Shown: positions 1 to 6,357, numbered from the stretch's first letter. The stretch: 6,969 bases of DNA from Actinomycetes bacterium (GCA_021806055.1 JAJZYE010000049.1:1-6969); one strand, 5' to 3'. Numbers and translations are program-made. Notes: generated by a model from the letters alone, not told the origin.

Positions 1-45
1 GGCCCCATCGCGCTCGAGGTCTCGTTCGGTATCGGTGATGGTCAT
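1..45 (-). CDS. Start of an unidentified gene (partial, runs off the left edge)
   Basis: Only the first 15 codons are visible, reading MTITDTERDLERDGA, which is hydrophilic and acidic. I do not recognise the family. The ATG at 45-43 lies 8 bases after the TAG stop of the polyferredoxin gene, and an AGGGGG purine run (55-50) that overlaps that stop sits at normal ribosome-binding distance. The tight spacing indicates co-transcription with the polyferredoxin gene and probably translational coupling. Its product is therefore a candidate partner in the same redox or membrane pathway, which is inference from position only. The absence of a signal peptide in the visible part suggests a cytoplasmic N-terminus, though a twin-arginine motif or membrane segment could still follow beyond the edge. 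Confidence 0.6.
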   Translation of the reverse strand, partial: MTITDTERDLERDGA

Positions 46-53
46 CAGTCCCC

Positions 54-1628
54 CTAGTCCGCAGCGTTCATGGCGACGTACAGCACGGCGGCGACCACGC
101 CCAGCACCAGGGCGAAGCTCAGCGCCGCCCACTGCACCGTGCGGCGCTGACCGCTCGGGACCACCAGGTCCCGGCCGGCCACCTTCCAGCTCGTCCACAT
201 CGCGGCCAGCGTCCCGGCCACCATGACGCCAACCTGCACGCCGATGATTCCCGAGTTGGCGCCGATGTTCGACGTGCGGTACAGCGTTGACGTGGTCGAG
301 CCCGCCCCGAAGAGGTGACCCACCGCCGGGATCACGCGCGGCGCGTGCTGGAAGAACTTCGGCAGCTGGCGGGCGAAGTAGTCGGCACCCACCACCGGGA
401 TGAGCCCGTACATGAGCGGCACGAAGTACGTGCGAAAGACACTCGTGCGGTCGACGAAGGCCCGCCCGCCCGCCGGCACGACGTAGTCACGGGCCACGAA
501 GACCTTGGCGAAGACCCACGCGGTGCCCGCCATCACGGCGGCCACCAGGGCGATCACGCCCAGGTAGTCGATCGGGTTCGGGTACTGGGGGAAGTTGGTG
601 TGCGCGTTCAGCCAGTTGTCCATGCGGCCGAAGAACGGCAGCGCGTTGACCTGCTGGTAGACCACCAGCCCCCACAGCAGGGCCACGGCCCAGGCAACGT
701 CGGCGCGACGCCGCGTGGGCGCCACCACCGAGGTGAGGGGCTTTTGGAGGTAGAGGCCGATGTTGTCCGACGGGCAGGACTTGTAGCACTCGGTGCACAG
801 ACCACAGGTCAGGTTGGAGTCGGCGCTACCGGGCCACGTGTACCACGGGCACCCGTAGCCGTCCTCGCTGCCGCGCATGCAGTCTTTCGTCGTGCAGTTG
901 AAGCACACCTCGCGGTCGCGCGTGCGAAAGCCCGCGACCGAGCCCATCGAGCCGACCGTGCCGATGAGCGCCGTGAGCGGGCACACGTAGCGACAGAAGC
1001 TGCGCCGCTCGAAGAACATGAAGAACGCCAGTGCGCTGCCGACGATGCCCAGCACCATGAAGCTGGTCGACGCGGGGTTGCCCGGACCGGCGATGTTGAA
1101 GAACTCCTCGATCCAGGTGAGCAGCAGGAACGCCCCCACCGAGAGGAGGAACCCGTACTGGCCCACGACCTCGGGGACCTTCAGGCCCACGCCCACGCTC
1201 GACGGGGTGCGCCGCCAGAAGGTGTGGCGCTGGACCCACTCGGCGAAGCCGCCGAAGGGGCACATCGCGCACCAGGCGCGGCCCACGACCACCATCATCA
1301 CGAAGACCAGGCAGAACCAGACGTACCAGGTGATCGCCGTCGCGAAGTTGAGGCCCGGCACGAGCGTCCCCAGGAGCCCGATGCCGATCACCAGCCAGAA
1401 GATGATCTGGTTGGGCAGGATGAGCATGAACTGGAGCTTGCGGTTGTGCAGCAGTCGCGCGACCCGAGGGTTGCGCGCGACGTCGAGCCCCGGCGAGGGG
1501 TCGGTCGACGTGAACCGCTCCTTGGCGCCGGCGCGCTCGGGTGGGCGCGTGCGGATCGCCACGGCGACCGGGTCCACGAGGTGGGACCCCCGCCCTGACG
1601 GCACCTCTTCTCGTACCTCGACCACCAT
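54..1628 (-). CDS. Membrane 4Fe-4S polyferredoxin, NapH/NosR/CcoG-type
   Basis: This is a 524-residue integral membrane iron-sulfur protein that probably passes electrons between the quinone pool and a partner redox enzyme. A hydrophilic N-terminus (1-65) precedes hydrophobic segments at about 70-90, 98-116, 156-172 and 187-206. The motif WCAMCP (C120, C123) and the motif FCRYVCP (C212, C216) are the paired membrane motifs typical of NapH and NosR. Then follow C242-x2-C245-x4-C250-x9-C260-P and a classical ferredoxin cluster C275-x2-C278-x2-C281-x3-C285-P. About 240 further residues contain four or five more hydrophobic segments (about 311-329, 354-376, 397-415, 457-478, 497-518). There is no N-terminal periplasmic FMN-binding domain as in full NosR and no CxxCH heme motif. 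The C-terminal membrane half is longer than in NapH. The ATG at 1628 is supported by GGAGGGG (1637-1631). The gene is divergent from a two-component system. The exact redox partner is unknown; NapH-like, NosR-like and CcoG-like roles all remain possible. Confidence 0.88.
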   Translation of the reverse strand: MVVEVREEVPSGRGSHLVDPVAVAIRTRPPERAGAKERFTSTDPSPGLDVARNPRVARLLHNRKLQFMLILPNQIIFWLVIGIGLLGTLVPGLNFATAITWYVWFCLVFVMMVVVGRAWCAMCPFGGFAEWVQRHTFWRRTPSSVGVGLKVPEVVGQYGFLLSVGAFLLLTWIEEFFNIAGPGNPASTSFMVLGIVGSALAFFMFFERRSFCRYVCPLTALIGTVGSMGSVAGFRTRDREVCFNCTTKDCMRGSEDGYGCPWYTWPGSADSNLTCGLCTECYKSCPSDNIGLYLQKPLTSVVAPTRRRADVAWAVALLWGLVVYQQVNALPFFGRMDNWLNAHTNFPQYPNPIDYLGVIALVAAVMAGTAWVFAKVFVARDYVVPAGGRAFVDRTSVFRTYFVPLMYGLIPVVGADYFARQLPKFFQHAPRVIPAVGHLFGAGSTTSTLYRTSNIGANSGIIGVQVGVMVAGTLAAMWTSWKVAGRDLVVPSGQRRTVQWAALSFALVLGVVAAVLYVAMNAAD

Positions 1629-1630
1629 GA

Positions 1631-1637
1631 CCCCTCC
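1631..1637 (-). promoter_or_regulatory. Ribosome binding site of the polyferredoxin gene
   Basis: Read on the minus strand, GGAGGGG ends two bases before the ATG at 1628. The GGAGG core leaves a 4-base gap. It fixes the start codon and marks this as a leadered mRNA, in contrast to the apparently leaderless genes at the right of the window. Confidence 0.75.
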
Positions 1638-1641
1638 GATC

Positions 1642-1693
1642 CATTCGTTTCCGAATGAGTACTTCAGTACTTAAGTAGTAGTATTCTGCTACT
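1642..1693 (-). promoter_or_regulatory. AT-rich block with three consecutive inverted repeats (mRNA leader hairpins or operator)
   Basis: On the minus strand three perfect stems follow one another: AGTAG-CAGAATA-CTACT (1693-1677), AGTAC-TGAA-GTACT (1671-1658) and CATTCG-GAAA-CGAATG (1657-1642). The second and third are directly adjacent. The third has a GNRA-type GAAA loop and ends 4 bases before the ribosome binding site. The block also contains the 10-bp palindrome TACTTAAGTA (1668-1677) and two copies of AGTACTT spaced 8 bp apart (1658 and 1666, plus strand). It is far richer in A and T than anything else in the window. It could be a folded 5' leader that controls translation, or a set of DNA half-sites for a dimeric regulator. 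The sequence alone does not separate the two. Confidence 0.5.
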
Positions 1694-1704
1694 GGTTCAT
1701 CTAC

Positions 1705-1733
1705 GTACTATCACTGAGGGGCCTCCGTGTCAA
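1705..1733 (-). promoter_or_regulatory. Candidate sigma-70-type promoter of the polyferredoxin operon
   Basis: On the minus strand a perfect TTGACA (1733-1728) is followed after 17 bases by TAGTAC (1710-1705). The -35 and the spacing are ideal, but the -10 lacks the usual final T. Transcription would start near 1698 and give a leader of about 70 bases that contains the three hairpins. No comparably good promoter was seen for the divergent regulator gene. Weaker TANNNT hexamers on the plus strand are TATTCT (1682), TACTAT (1706) and TAGTGT (1802), without a convincing -35. Confidence 0.4.
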
Positions 1734-1784
1734 GTACGCAGGCGAAGTGCGAGGGCGTAGGTGAGGGAATTACGGACGATGACA

Positions 1785-1804
1785 GGGGGTAGCGGTGGGG
1801 GTAG
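1785..1804 (+). repeat. Tandem GGGGGTAG direct repeat in the regulator leader
   Basis: GGGGGTAG occurs at 1785-1792 and 1797-1804, a 12-bp period, within a G-rich stretch (about 1751-1817) that also holds GGG runs at 1753 and 1765 and GGGG at 1814. It lies between the divergent promoter area and the response regulator start. It could be a regulator site spaced just over one helical turn, or a weak long-loop G-quadruplex. Function is unknown. Confidence 0.3.
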
Positions 1805-1836
1805 TGTTCGCGAGGGGTGCACGAATAGAGCCGAGA

Positions 1837-1846
1837 GTGACGTCAC
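1837..1846. promoter_or_regulatory. 10-bp perfect palindrome GTGACGTCAC
   Basis: The palindrome lies 75 bp before the GTG start of the response regulator. The GTGA and TCAC half-sites recall CRP-type recognition, but the spacer is 2 bases and not 6, so it is not a standard CRP/FNR box. It may be an operator or chance in GC-rich DNA. Confidence 0.2.
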
Positions 1847-1921
1847 GCACGAGACCACCAGAAGTCGGCCACCGAGGGATCGGTCACGGACGCGACGTCC
1901 CCGAGTACGGAGACGACCACC

Positions 1922-2659
1922 GTGATTGACCTCACCCCCAGCACCGACACGGCCTCGCTGACCGCGTCCGAGAGCGCCAACACCGCGTCGTTGATTCGCG
2001 TCCTGATCGTGGACGACCACGCGCTCGTGCGCGAGGGAACCCGCCAGATCCTGGACCTGGCCGATCGCATCGAGGTCGTGGGACTCGCCGGCTCGGGTGA
2101 GGAGGGGCTCGAGGTCCTCGAAGGGCTCCCGGTGGACGTCGCCCTGGTCGACGTCAACCTCCCGGGAATGAGCGGCCTGGAGCTGGCGCGCACAATCACC
2201 GGCACGCGATCCGACGTGCGCGTCGTCATCCTGAGCGCGTTCGACGAGCACGCCTACGTCACCGAGGCACTCGAGATCGGGGTCGACGGCTACCTGCTCA
2301 AGACCACCAGCGGCCGCGAGCTGGTCGACGCGGTGCGCGCCGTCGCCGACGGCATCTTCGTGCTGGACCGCGCCATCTCCCAACGGCTGATCCGGCGTCG
2401 GCGCCGCGGACCCGACGCGGTCAATCCACTCACGCGCCGCGAGACCGACGTCCTGGAGCTCCTGGCCCAGGGGCGCTCGAACAAGCAGATCGCCGCAGAA
2501 CTGCAGCTGGGACTGCGCACCGTCGAGAGCCACGTCTCGAACCTGCTGGGCAAACTCGGCGTCACCTCTCGCACCGAGGCCGTGACCTACGCACTGAACC
2601 ACCGCCTGGTGCCCGGCTCCGCCTTTGGAAGCTATGAGCCAGACCACCGAGACGATTAG
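1922..2659 (+). CDS. NarL/FixJ-family (LuxR-type) response regulator
   Basis: This is a 245-residue DNA-binding regulator and the partner of the kinase that follows. The receiver domain covers about residues 26-140. It has the acidic pair D31-D32, the phosphoacceptor D77 in LVDVNLPGMSG, the switch serine S105 (VILSAF) and the conserved K127 (YLLK). A linker rich in arginine (157-163) leads to a LuxR-type helix-turn-helix at about 166-225. That region holds LTRRETDVLELLAQGRSN and the recognition part LRTVESHVSNLLGKLG, typical of NarL, LiaR and DevR relatives. The GTG at 1922 is chosen because GGAG (1909-1912) lies 9 bases upstream. It gives about 25 residues before the receiver domain, longer than usual, so a later start is possible, but none has a better binding site. 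The 3' end overlaps the kinase gene, so both are made from one mRNA. What it senses and controls is not visible; the divergent polyferredoxin operon is a plausible target. Confidence 0.93.
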   Translation: MIDLTPSTDTASLTASESANTASLIRVLIVDDHALVREGTRQILDLADRIEVVGLAGSGEEGLEVLEGLPVDVALVDVNLPGMSGLELARTITGTRSDVRVVILSAFDEHAYVTEALEIGVDGYLLKTTSGRELVDAVRAVADGIFVLDRAISQRLIRRRRRGPDAVNPLTRRETDVLELLAQGRSNKQIAAELQLGLRTVESHVSNLLGKLGVTSRTEAVTYALNHRLVPGSAFGSYEPDHRDD

Positions 2660-4049
2660 CTACCCCTCGGCCGCCCGCCGCGCCCTGCGCCCGCCGATCC
2701 ACGACCCGCGCTTCTGGGCGATCCAGCTCGTCGTCGTGGGGATCGTGATCATCCACTTCTACTTCGACGTGCACCCGGCCCTGCTCGGCGGCGAACTCGT
2801 GGACAGCGTGCCGGTAGCCGCACTGGTCCTGCCGATCGGGTACGCCGGCATGCGCTACGGGTTCGCCGGGTCCTTCGCGACGGCGGCGTGGGCCACCCTG
2901 CTCTGGCTGCCCGACCTGCTGCTGCCCCACGACGAGGGCCACGTCCTGCCCGACGTGATGAACCTGGTGATCGTCCTCGCGGCCTCCTTCGTCTTCGGCC
3001 AGGTCATCGAGTCCGAGCGCCTCGCCCACCGACGCATCGAAGAGGCGACGGCGCGTGCCCTCGCGGTCGAGGTGGGCTACCACCAGCTCTTCGAGGCCAA
3101 CCGCTCCCCCATCCTCGTCGTCGACGACGCCCCCGTCGTGCGCGACGCGAACCCCGCCGCGCGCACCGTCTTCGGCGACGCCACCATCGGCGCGTCGTGC
3201 ACCGACCTGCTCGCCGGCGACGTGAGCGACCTCGCCGGCTCGGTGATCTCGCTGCCCGACGGGCACGACTACCGCGTCGACGTCACCTCGATGCCCAGCG
3301 TCGACGGCCGACGCCTGCGCCAGGTCACCTTCGACGACGTCACCGAAGAACGCCAGGAACAGCGCCAGGCCCGGTACTTCGCCCAGCTGGTCGTCCAGGT
3401 CGAGGAGGACCAGCGTCGCCGCCTCGCGCGCGAGCTGCACGACGAGCCGCTCCAGCTCTTCTTGCACCTGGCCCGACGCCTCGAGGCCCTGGCCGAGACG
3501 ACCGCGGTGCCCGCCGAGGTGTCACGTGAGCTCGCCGACGCGCGCCACCAAGCCCTCGACGCGGCCAGCCGACTGCGCACGCTCTCGCGGGACCTGCGCC
3601 CGCCCGCCCTCGACGAGCTCGGGCTGGTGGCCGCCCTCGCCAGCCTGGTCGCCGACCTCGACGACAGCGGCGGCGCGACCGTGGACCTCGAAGTCGACGG
3701 CCTGGCGGGCCGGCTCTCACCCGAGCTGGAGCTGGCCGCGTTTCGCATCGCCCAGGAGTCACTGCGCAATGCGCTACGCCACGCGAGCGCGAACCACGTC
3801 GTGGCCCGTCTCGAGAAGGGGCCCACCGCGCTCACGCTCACCGTCACCGACGACGGGCGCGGCTTCGACCCCGCTCAACCACGCAGCGCCGACGCCGCGC
3901 CGTCACTCGGACTGGTCGGGATGCGCGAGCGAGCCCGTCTCCTGGGCGGCACGTTCGACGTCCGCTCCTCGCGCGCGGGCACGACCGTCGAGGCGGTGCT
4001 GCCCCTCGACGCCGCGTCGGCGCCGCGGCCGATCACCGCCCGTTCCTGA
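2634..4049 (+). CDS. Membrane PAS-domain sensor histidine kinase, HisKA_3 (NarX/DegS/LiaS-like)
   Basis: This is a 471-residue sensor kinase. Four hydrophobic segments at about 27-44, 60-76, 78-97 and 107-124, joined by very short loops, form a membrane module with little periplasmic surface. A helical linker (125-150) leads to a PAS-like domain (about 150-240, with ILVVDDAPVVRDANPAA near its start). The HisKA_3 dimerisation helix carries the H-box RRRLARELHDEPLQ with phosphoacceptor H269. The HATPase domain shows an N-box (E375, N379, in QESLRNALRHA), a G1 box DDGRGFD (406-412) and a G2 region GLVGMRERA (426-434). This layout pairs with NarL-type regulators such as the one encoded just upstream. 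The ATG at 2634 overlaps the regulator's end by 26 bases and has GGAA at suitable distance. A TTG at 2625 in the same frame would add three residues and is less likely. The short-loop membrane part suggests sensing within the membrane or by the PAS domain, possibly redox or a cofactor, which is inference. Confidence 0.93.
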   Translation: MSQTTETISYPSAARRALRPPIHDPRFWAIQLVVVGIVIIHFYFDVHPALLGGELVDSVPVAALVLPIGYAGMRYGFAGSFATAAWATLLWLPDLLLPHDEGHVLPDVMNLVIVLAASFVFGQVIESERLAHRRIEEATARALAVEVGYHQLFEANRSPILVVDDAPVVRDANPAARTVFGDATIGASCTDLLAGDVSDLAGSVISLPDGHDYRVDVTSMPSVDGRRLRQVTFDDVTEERQEQRQARYFAQLVVQVEEDQRRRLARELHDEPLQLFLHLARRLEALAETTAVPAEVSRELADARHQALDAASRLRTLSRDLRPPALDELGLVAALASLVADLDDSGGATVDLEVDGLAGRLSPELELAAFRIAQESLRNALRHASANHVVARLEKGPTALTLTVTDDGRGFDPAQPRSADAAPSLGLVGMRERARLLGGTFDVRSSRAGTTVEAVLPLDAASAPRPITARS

Positions 4050-4074
4050 GGGAGTCGCCGCGGGTCGTTTTCGC

Positions 4075-4080
4075 TAGCGT
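4075..4080 (+). promoter_or_regulatory. -10 hexamer TAGCGT for leaderless transcription of the repeat protein
   Basis: TAGCGT fits TANNNT and ends exactly 6 bases before the ATG at 4087, placing the transcription start on the A of the start codon. GGAG (4081-4084) is only 2 bases from the ATG, too close for a normal ribosome binding site, which favours the leaderless reading. No clear -35 was seen. Confidence 0.55.
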
Positions 4081-4086
4081 GGAGCC

Positions 4087-5535
4087 ATGAGTAGAGCGGC
4101 GCGCGTGGCGATCCTGGCCGTCACGATGATCGTGGCCCTCGGCGGGGTGAGCGCGGCGGCGACCACCTGGCCGCGCGCGCGTCTCGCGACGCTGCCGAGC
4201 GGCGCCCACGGACTCGCGCAGGGCTACCTACCGGTACTGGCCTGCGCCAGCGCGGGCAACTGCGTCGCCGCGGGCGACTACCTCGACGCCCAGGGCAACA
4301 CCCAAGGCGTCCTGCTCAACGAGGTGCGTGGCGCGTGGCGCGCGCCGACCACGATCGCGGCGCCGTCGGGCGCGGCGAGCACCCCGGGCGTGACGCCCAC
4401 CAGCGGCGCCTGCTCGTCCGCCGGCAACTGCGTCGTCGTCGGCTCCTACCAGGACCGCTCGGCCAACGTCCAGGCCTTCGTCGTGGACGAACGACACGGG
4501 GCGTGGTCGCGGGCCACCGAGGTGGCGCTGCCGGCCAACGCGGTCGCCTCGGGCCAGAGCGCCCAGCTGCGGGCCGTGGCGTGCGCCGCGAGCTCCTGCA
4601 GCGCCGTGGGCACCTACCTCGCCAGCGCGTCGCCGTCGCCCGTGACCGAGGGAATGACCCTCACCTCGACGGGGGGCGCGTGGTCGCGGGCCACCGAGGT
4701 GGCGCTGCCGGCCAACGCCGGGCCCACGCCCTACGTGACCCTGGCCGAGCTGGCCTGCGCACCGACGGCCGGGGGCGACTGCAGCGCGACCGGCTCCTAC
4801 CTCGACGCCAACAACGCCACCCACGGCCTGATCGTCAACGAGGTGAACGGCGTGTGGCGCGCCGGGATCGAGATGGTGCCCCCCGCCAACGTCAACGCCG
4901 TCCCCCTGATCCAGCTGAGCTCGCTCGCCTGTCCCGGACCGGGCAGCTGCGCCGCCATCGGCACCTACGAGAGCGCCGCGGGACACCTCAACGCGCTGAC
5001 CGTCAACGAGGTGAGGGGCGTGTGGCGCGCGGCGCGAACCCTGGCGCTGCCCGTCGCGACGACGGTGAATCCCCTGGCGTTCCTCTACGGGTTCGCCGCG
5101 GTCTCGTGCTCGTCGGTCGGCAACTGCGCCGCCGGCGGCCAGTACCGCGACGCGGCGGGCCGCTACCAGGGATTCCTCGTCAACGAGGTGGGGGGCGTGT
5201 GGCGCGCGGCGAGCGAGTTGCGCCTGCCCGCGGGCGCGACCACCACGGGTAAGAACGGCGGCGTGGTGGCCCTGTCGTGCTACGCCAACGGTGCGTGCGC
5301 CGCGGGCGCCGCCTACCTCGACGCGGCGGGCCACTACCAGGCCCTCCTGGTCACTGCGACCCACGGCCACTGGGGCCCGGGCACGAAGGTGCAGCTGCCC
5401 GGCACGGCCTCGAGCGTCGGCGTCGACGGGGGCGTCTACAGCCTGGTCTGCGCGTCGGCGACGCAGTGCACCGCCGCCGGGAGCTTCCTCGCGAGCGCCA
5501 CCGTCTATCAGGGCTTCACGCTGAGCACGCCGTAG
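4087..5535 (+). CDS. Secreted eight-repeat protein, probable beta-propeller
   Basis: This is a 482-residue exported protein of unknown function. Residues 1-25 form a signal peptide: basic MSRAAR, a hydrophobic core, and an Ala-rich end near VSAAA. The rest is eight units of about 56-59 residues. Each holds a cysteine pair five to eight residues apart (C53/C59, C109/C115, C166/C171, C224/C232, C282/C288, C341/C347, C398/C404, C455/C461), then G-x-Y-x-D/A, then NEVxGVWRAA and an LP turn. All 16 cysteines are in these pairs, which suggests one disulfide per unit outside the cell. The last unit stops before its W..LP part, while the mature N-terminus (TTWPRARLATLP, 26-37) supplies just that part. 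This is the circular permutation used to close beta-propellers. It lies 37 bases after the kinase gene but has its own -10 hexamer. No catalytic motif, lipobox or sorting signal is visible. Binding of a ligand or envelope partner is a guess. Confidence 0.85.
   Translation: MSRAARVAILAVTMIVALGGVSAAATTWPRARLATLPSGAHGLAQGYLPVLACASAGNCVAAGDYLDAQGNTQGVLLNEVRGAWRAPTTIAAPSGAASTPGVTPTSGACSSAGNCVVVGSYQDRSANVQAFVVDERHGAWSRATEVALPANAVASGQSAQLRAVACAASSCSAVGTYLASASPSPVTEGMTLTSTGGAWSRATEVALPANAGPTPYVTLAELACAPTAGGDCSATGSYLDANNATHGLIVNEVNGVWRAGIEMVPPANVNAVPLIQLSSLACPGPGSCAAIGTYESAAGHLNALTVNEVRGVWRAARTLALPVATTVNPLAFLYGFAAVSCSSVGNCAAGGQYRDAAGRYQGFLVNEVGGVWRAASELRLPAGATTTGKNGGVVALSCYANGACAAGAAYLDAAGHYQALLVTATHGHWGPGTKVQLPGTASSVGVDGGVYSLVCASATQCTAAGSFLASATVYQGFTLSTP
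4501..4541 (+). repeat. 41-bp exact repeat, first copy
   Basis: These 41 bases recur without a mismatch at 4678-4718, offset by 177 bp (59 codons, in frame). They encode AWSRATEVALPANA, the W..LP segment of repeat units 2 and 3 of the secreted protein. The other units use clearly different bases for the same segment, so these two copies look recently duplicated or converted. Confidence 0.9.
4678..4718 (+). repeat. 41-bp exact repeat, second copy
   Basis: Second copy of the sequence at 4501-4541, in the same reading frame. The identity ends sharply on both sides: C against G before it, C against G after it. Confidence 0.9.
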
Positions 5536-5570
5536 CCGGCCGCGGCGCCGACGCCGAGGTTTCATCACGC

Positions 5571-5588
5571 CGCCACCGCCCGGTGGTG
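5571..5588. repeat. GC-rich inverted repeat between the secreted protein and the OmpR-type regulator
   Basis: CGCCACCG-CC-CGGTGGTG can pair over 8 positions, with one G-T wobble and the centre opened into a small loop. A smaller GGCG-CCGA-CGCC hairpin lies at 5544-5555. Neither is followed by a T-run on the plus strand, so a standard intrinsic terminator is not supported. They may still slow or end transcription of the upstream gene, or serve as a regulator site 30-50 bp before the next -10 hexamer. Confidence 0.3.
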
Positions 5589-5619
5589 CGCCGCTCACCC
5601 TCCGGTAACCCGCGCTGCC

Positions 5620-5625
5620 TACGGT
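5620..5625 (+). promoter_or_regulatory. -10 hexamer TACGGT for leaderless transcription of the OmpR-type regulator
   Basis: TACGGT fits TANNNT and ends 6 bases before the GTG at 5632, which would make the G of the start codon the first transcribed base. No Shine-Dalgarno sequence at a normal distance precedes the GTG. The spacing is identical to that before the genes at 4087 and 6367. Confidence 0.55.
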
Positions 5626-5631
5626 GAGCGC

Positions 5632-6357
5632 GTGAACGTCGACGCTCGCCCCGCGCCACCACGGCCCCCGAGCACGGGCGTCGTCGCGCACCCGGTGGTG
5701 CTCGTGGTGGAGGACGAGGCCAGCTACGTCGACGCCCTCGAGGTCGGGCTGACCGGCGAGGGCTTCACGGTCGTGGCCGCGCGCACGCTGCGCGCCGCGC
5801 GCGAGCAGCTGGCACGATCTCCCGTCGACCTCGTCCTGCTCGACGTGATGCTGCCCGACGGATCGGGCATCGACTACTGCCGCGAGCTCGCCGCGAGCCC
5901 CACCCCGGTGATCATGGTCTCGGCGCGCTCGGCCGAGCTGGACATCGTGCTGGGTCTCGAGATCGGCGCGGCCGACTACGTGACCAAGCCGTTTCGGCTG
6001 CGCGAGCTGGTGGCGCGCATGCGCGTCGTGCTGCGCCGCCCGCCGACCGGTGCCGAGGACGCCGTGCGCGTGGGTGACGTCGTCGTGGACGTCGCGCGGC
6101 GCACCGTGCACCGCGCGACGCAGGCCGTCGAGCTCAGCCGCAAGGAGTTCGACCTGCTGGCGCTGCTGTGCGCCAACCTCGGCCAGGTGGTCACGCGCGA
6201 AGTGGCCCTGGACACTCTGTGGTGGGGGGTCGACCTGACCGACGACCGCACCCTCGACACCCACGTCAAGCGCCTGCGCCAGAAGCTCGAGCGCGACCCG
6301 GCCGTGCCCCGCCACCTGGTGACCGTGCGCGGCGTGGGGTTCCGCCTCGACCCGTAG
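5632..6357 (+). CDS. OmpR/PhoB-family winged-helix response regulator (RegX3-like), no adjacent kinase
   Basis: This is a 241-residue transcription regulator. A proline-rich N-terminal tail (1-20) precedes a receiver domain at about 21-135. It has the acidic pocket E27-D28-E29, phosphoacceptor D71 in LVLLDVMLPDGSG, switch S97 (IMVSARS) and K119-P120 (YVTKPF). The C-terminal winged helix covers about 145-240. It contains VELSRKEFDLLALLCANLGQ, the recognition region DDRTLDTHVKRLRQKLE and the closing wing TVRGVGFRLDP. All key receiver residues are present, so it should be phosphorylated by a kinase encoded elsewhere. None lies in this window. The pattern is closest to the RegX3/MtrA-type regulators of actinobacteria, but I do not assign a name. 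The GTG at 5632 is chosen from the -10 hexamer spacing. Autoregulation is possible, and the neighbouring peroxiredoxin is a candidate target, which is inference. Confidence 0.92.
   Translation: MNVDARPAPPRPPSTGVVAHPVVLVVEDEASYVDALEVGLTGEGFTVVAARTLRAAREQLARSPVDLVLLDVMLPDGSGIDYCRELAASPTPVIMVSARSAELDIVLGLEIGAADYVTKPFRLRELVARMRVVLRRPPTGAEDAVRVGDVVVDVARRTVHRATQAVELSRKEFDLLALLCANLGQVVTREVALDTLWWGVDLTDDRTLDTHVKRLRQKLERDPAVPRHLVTVRGVGFRLDP

Noticed and set aside
315..1598. A 427-codon plus-strand open frame opposite the polyferredoxin gene, with His-rich stretches
   Set aside because: It is the antisense image of the polyferredoxin gene. The His-rich parts mirror Val- and Met-rich membrane codons on the other strand, and no domain is visible.
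1837..1846. A CRP/FNR box
   Set aside because: The GTGA and TCAC halves are separated by 2 bases, whereas CRP-type sites need about 6. It is kept only as an unassigned palindrome.
1730..2647. A 305-codon minus-strand open frame covering the regulator gene and half of the divergent gap
   Set aside because: Its composition follows the regulator codons read backwards, it has no recognisable domain, and its C-terminal part in the gap looks like random translation.
5544..5588. An intrinsic terminator after the repeat protein gene
   Set aside because: The inverted repeats are real, but no T-run follows on the plus strand.
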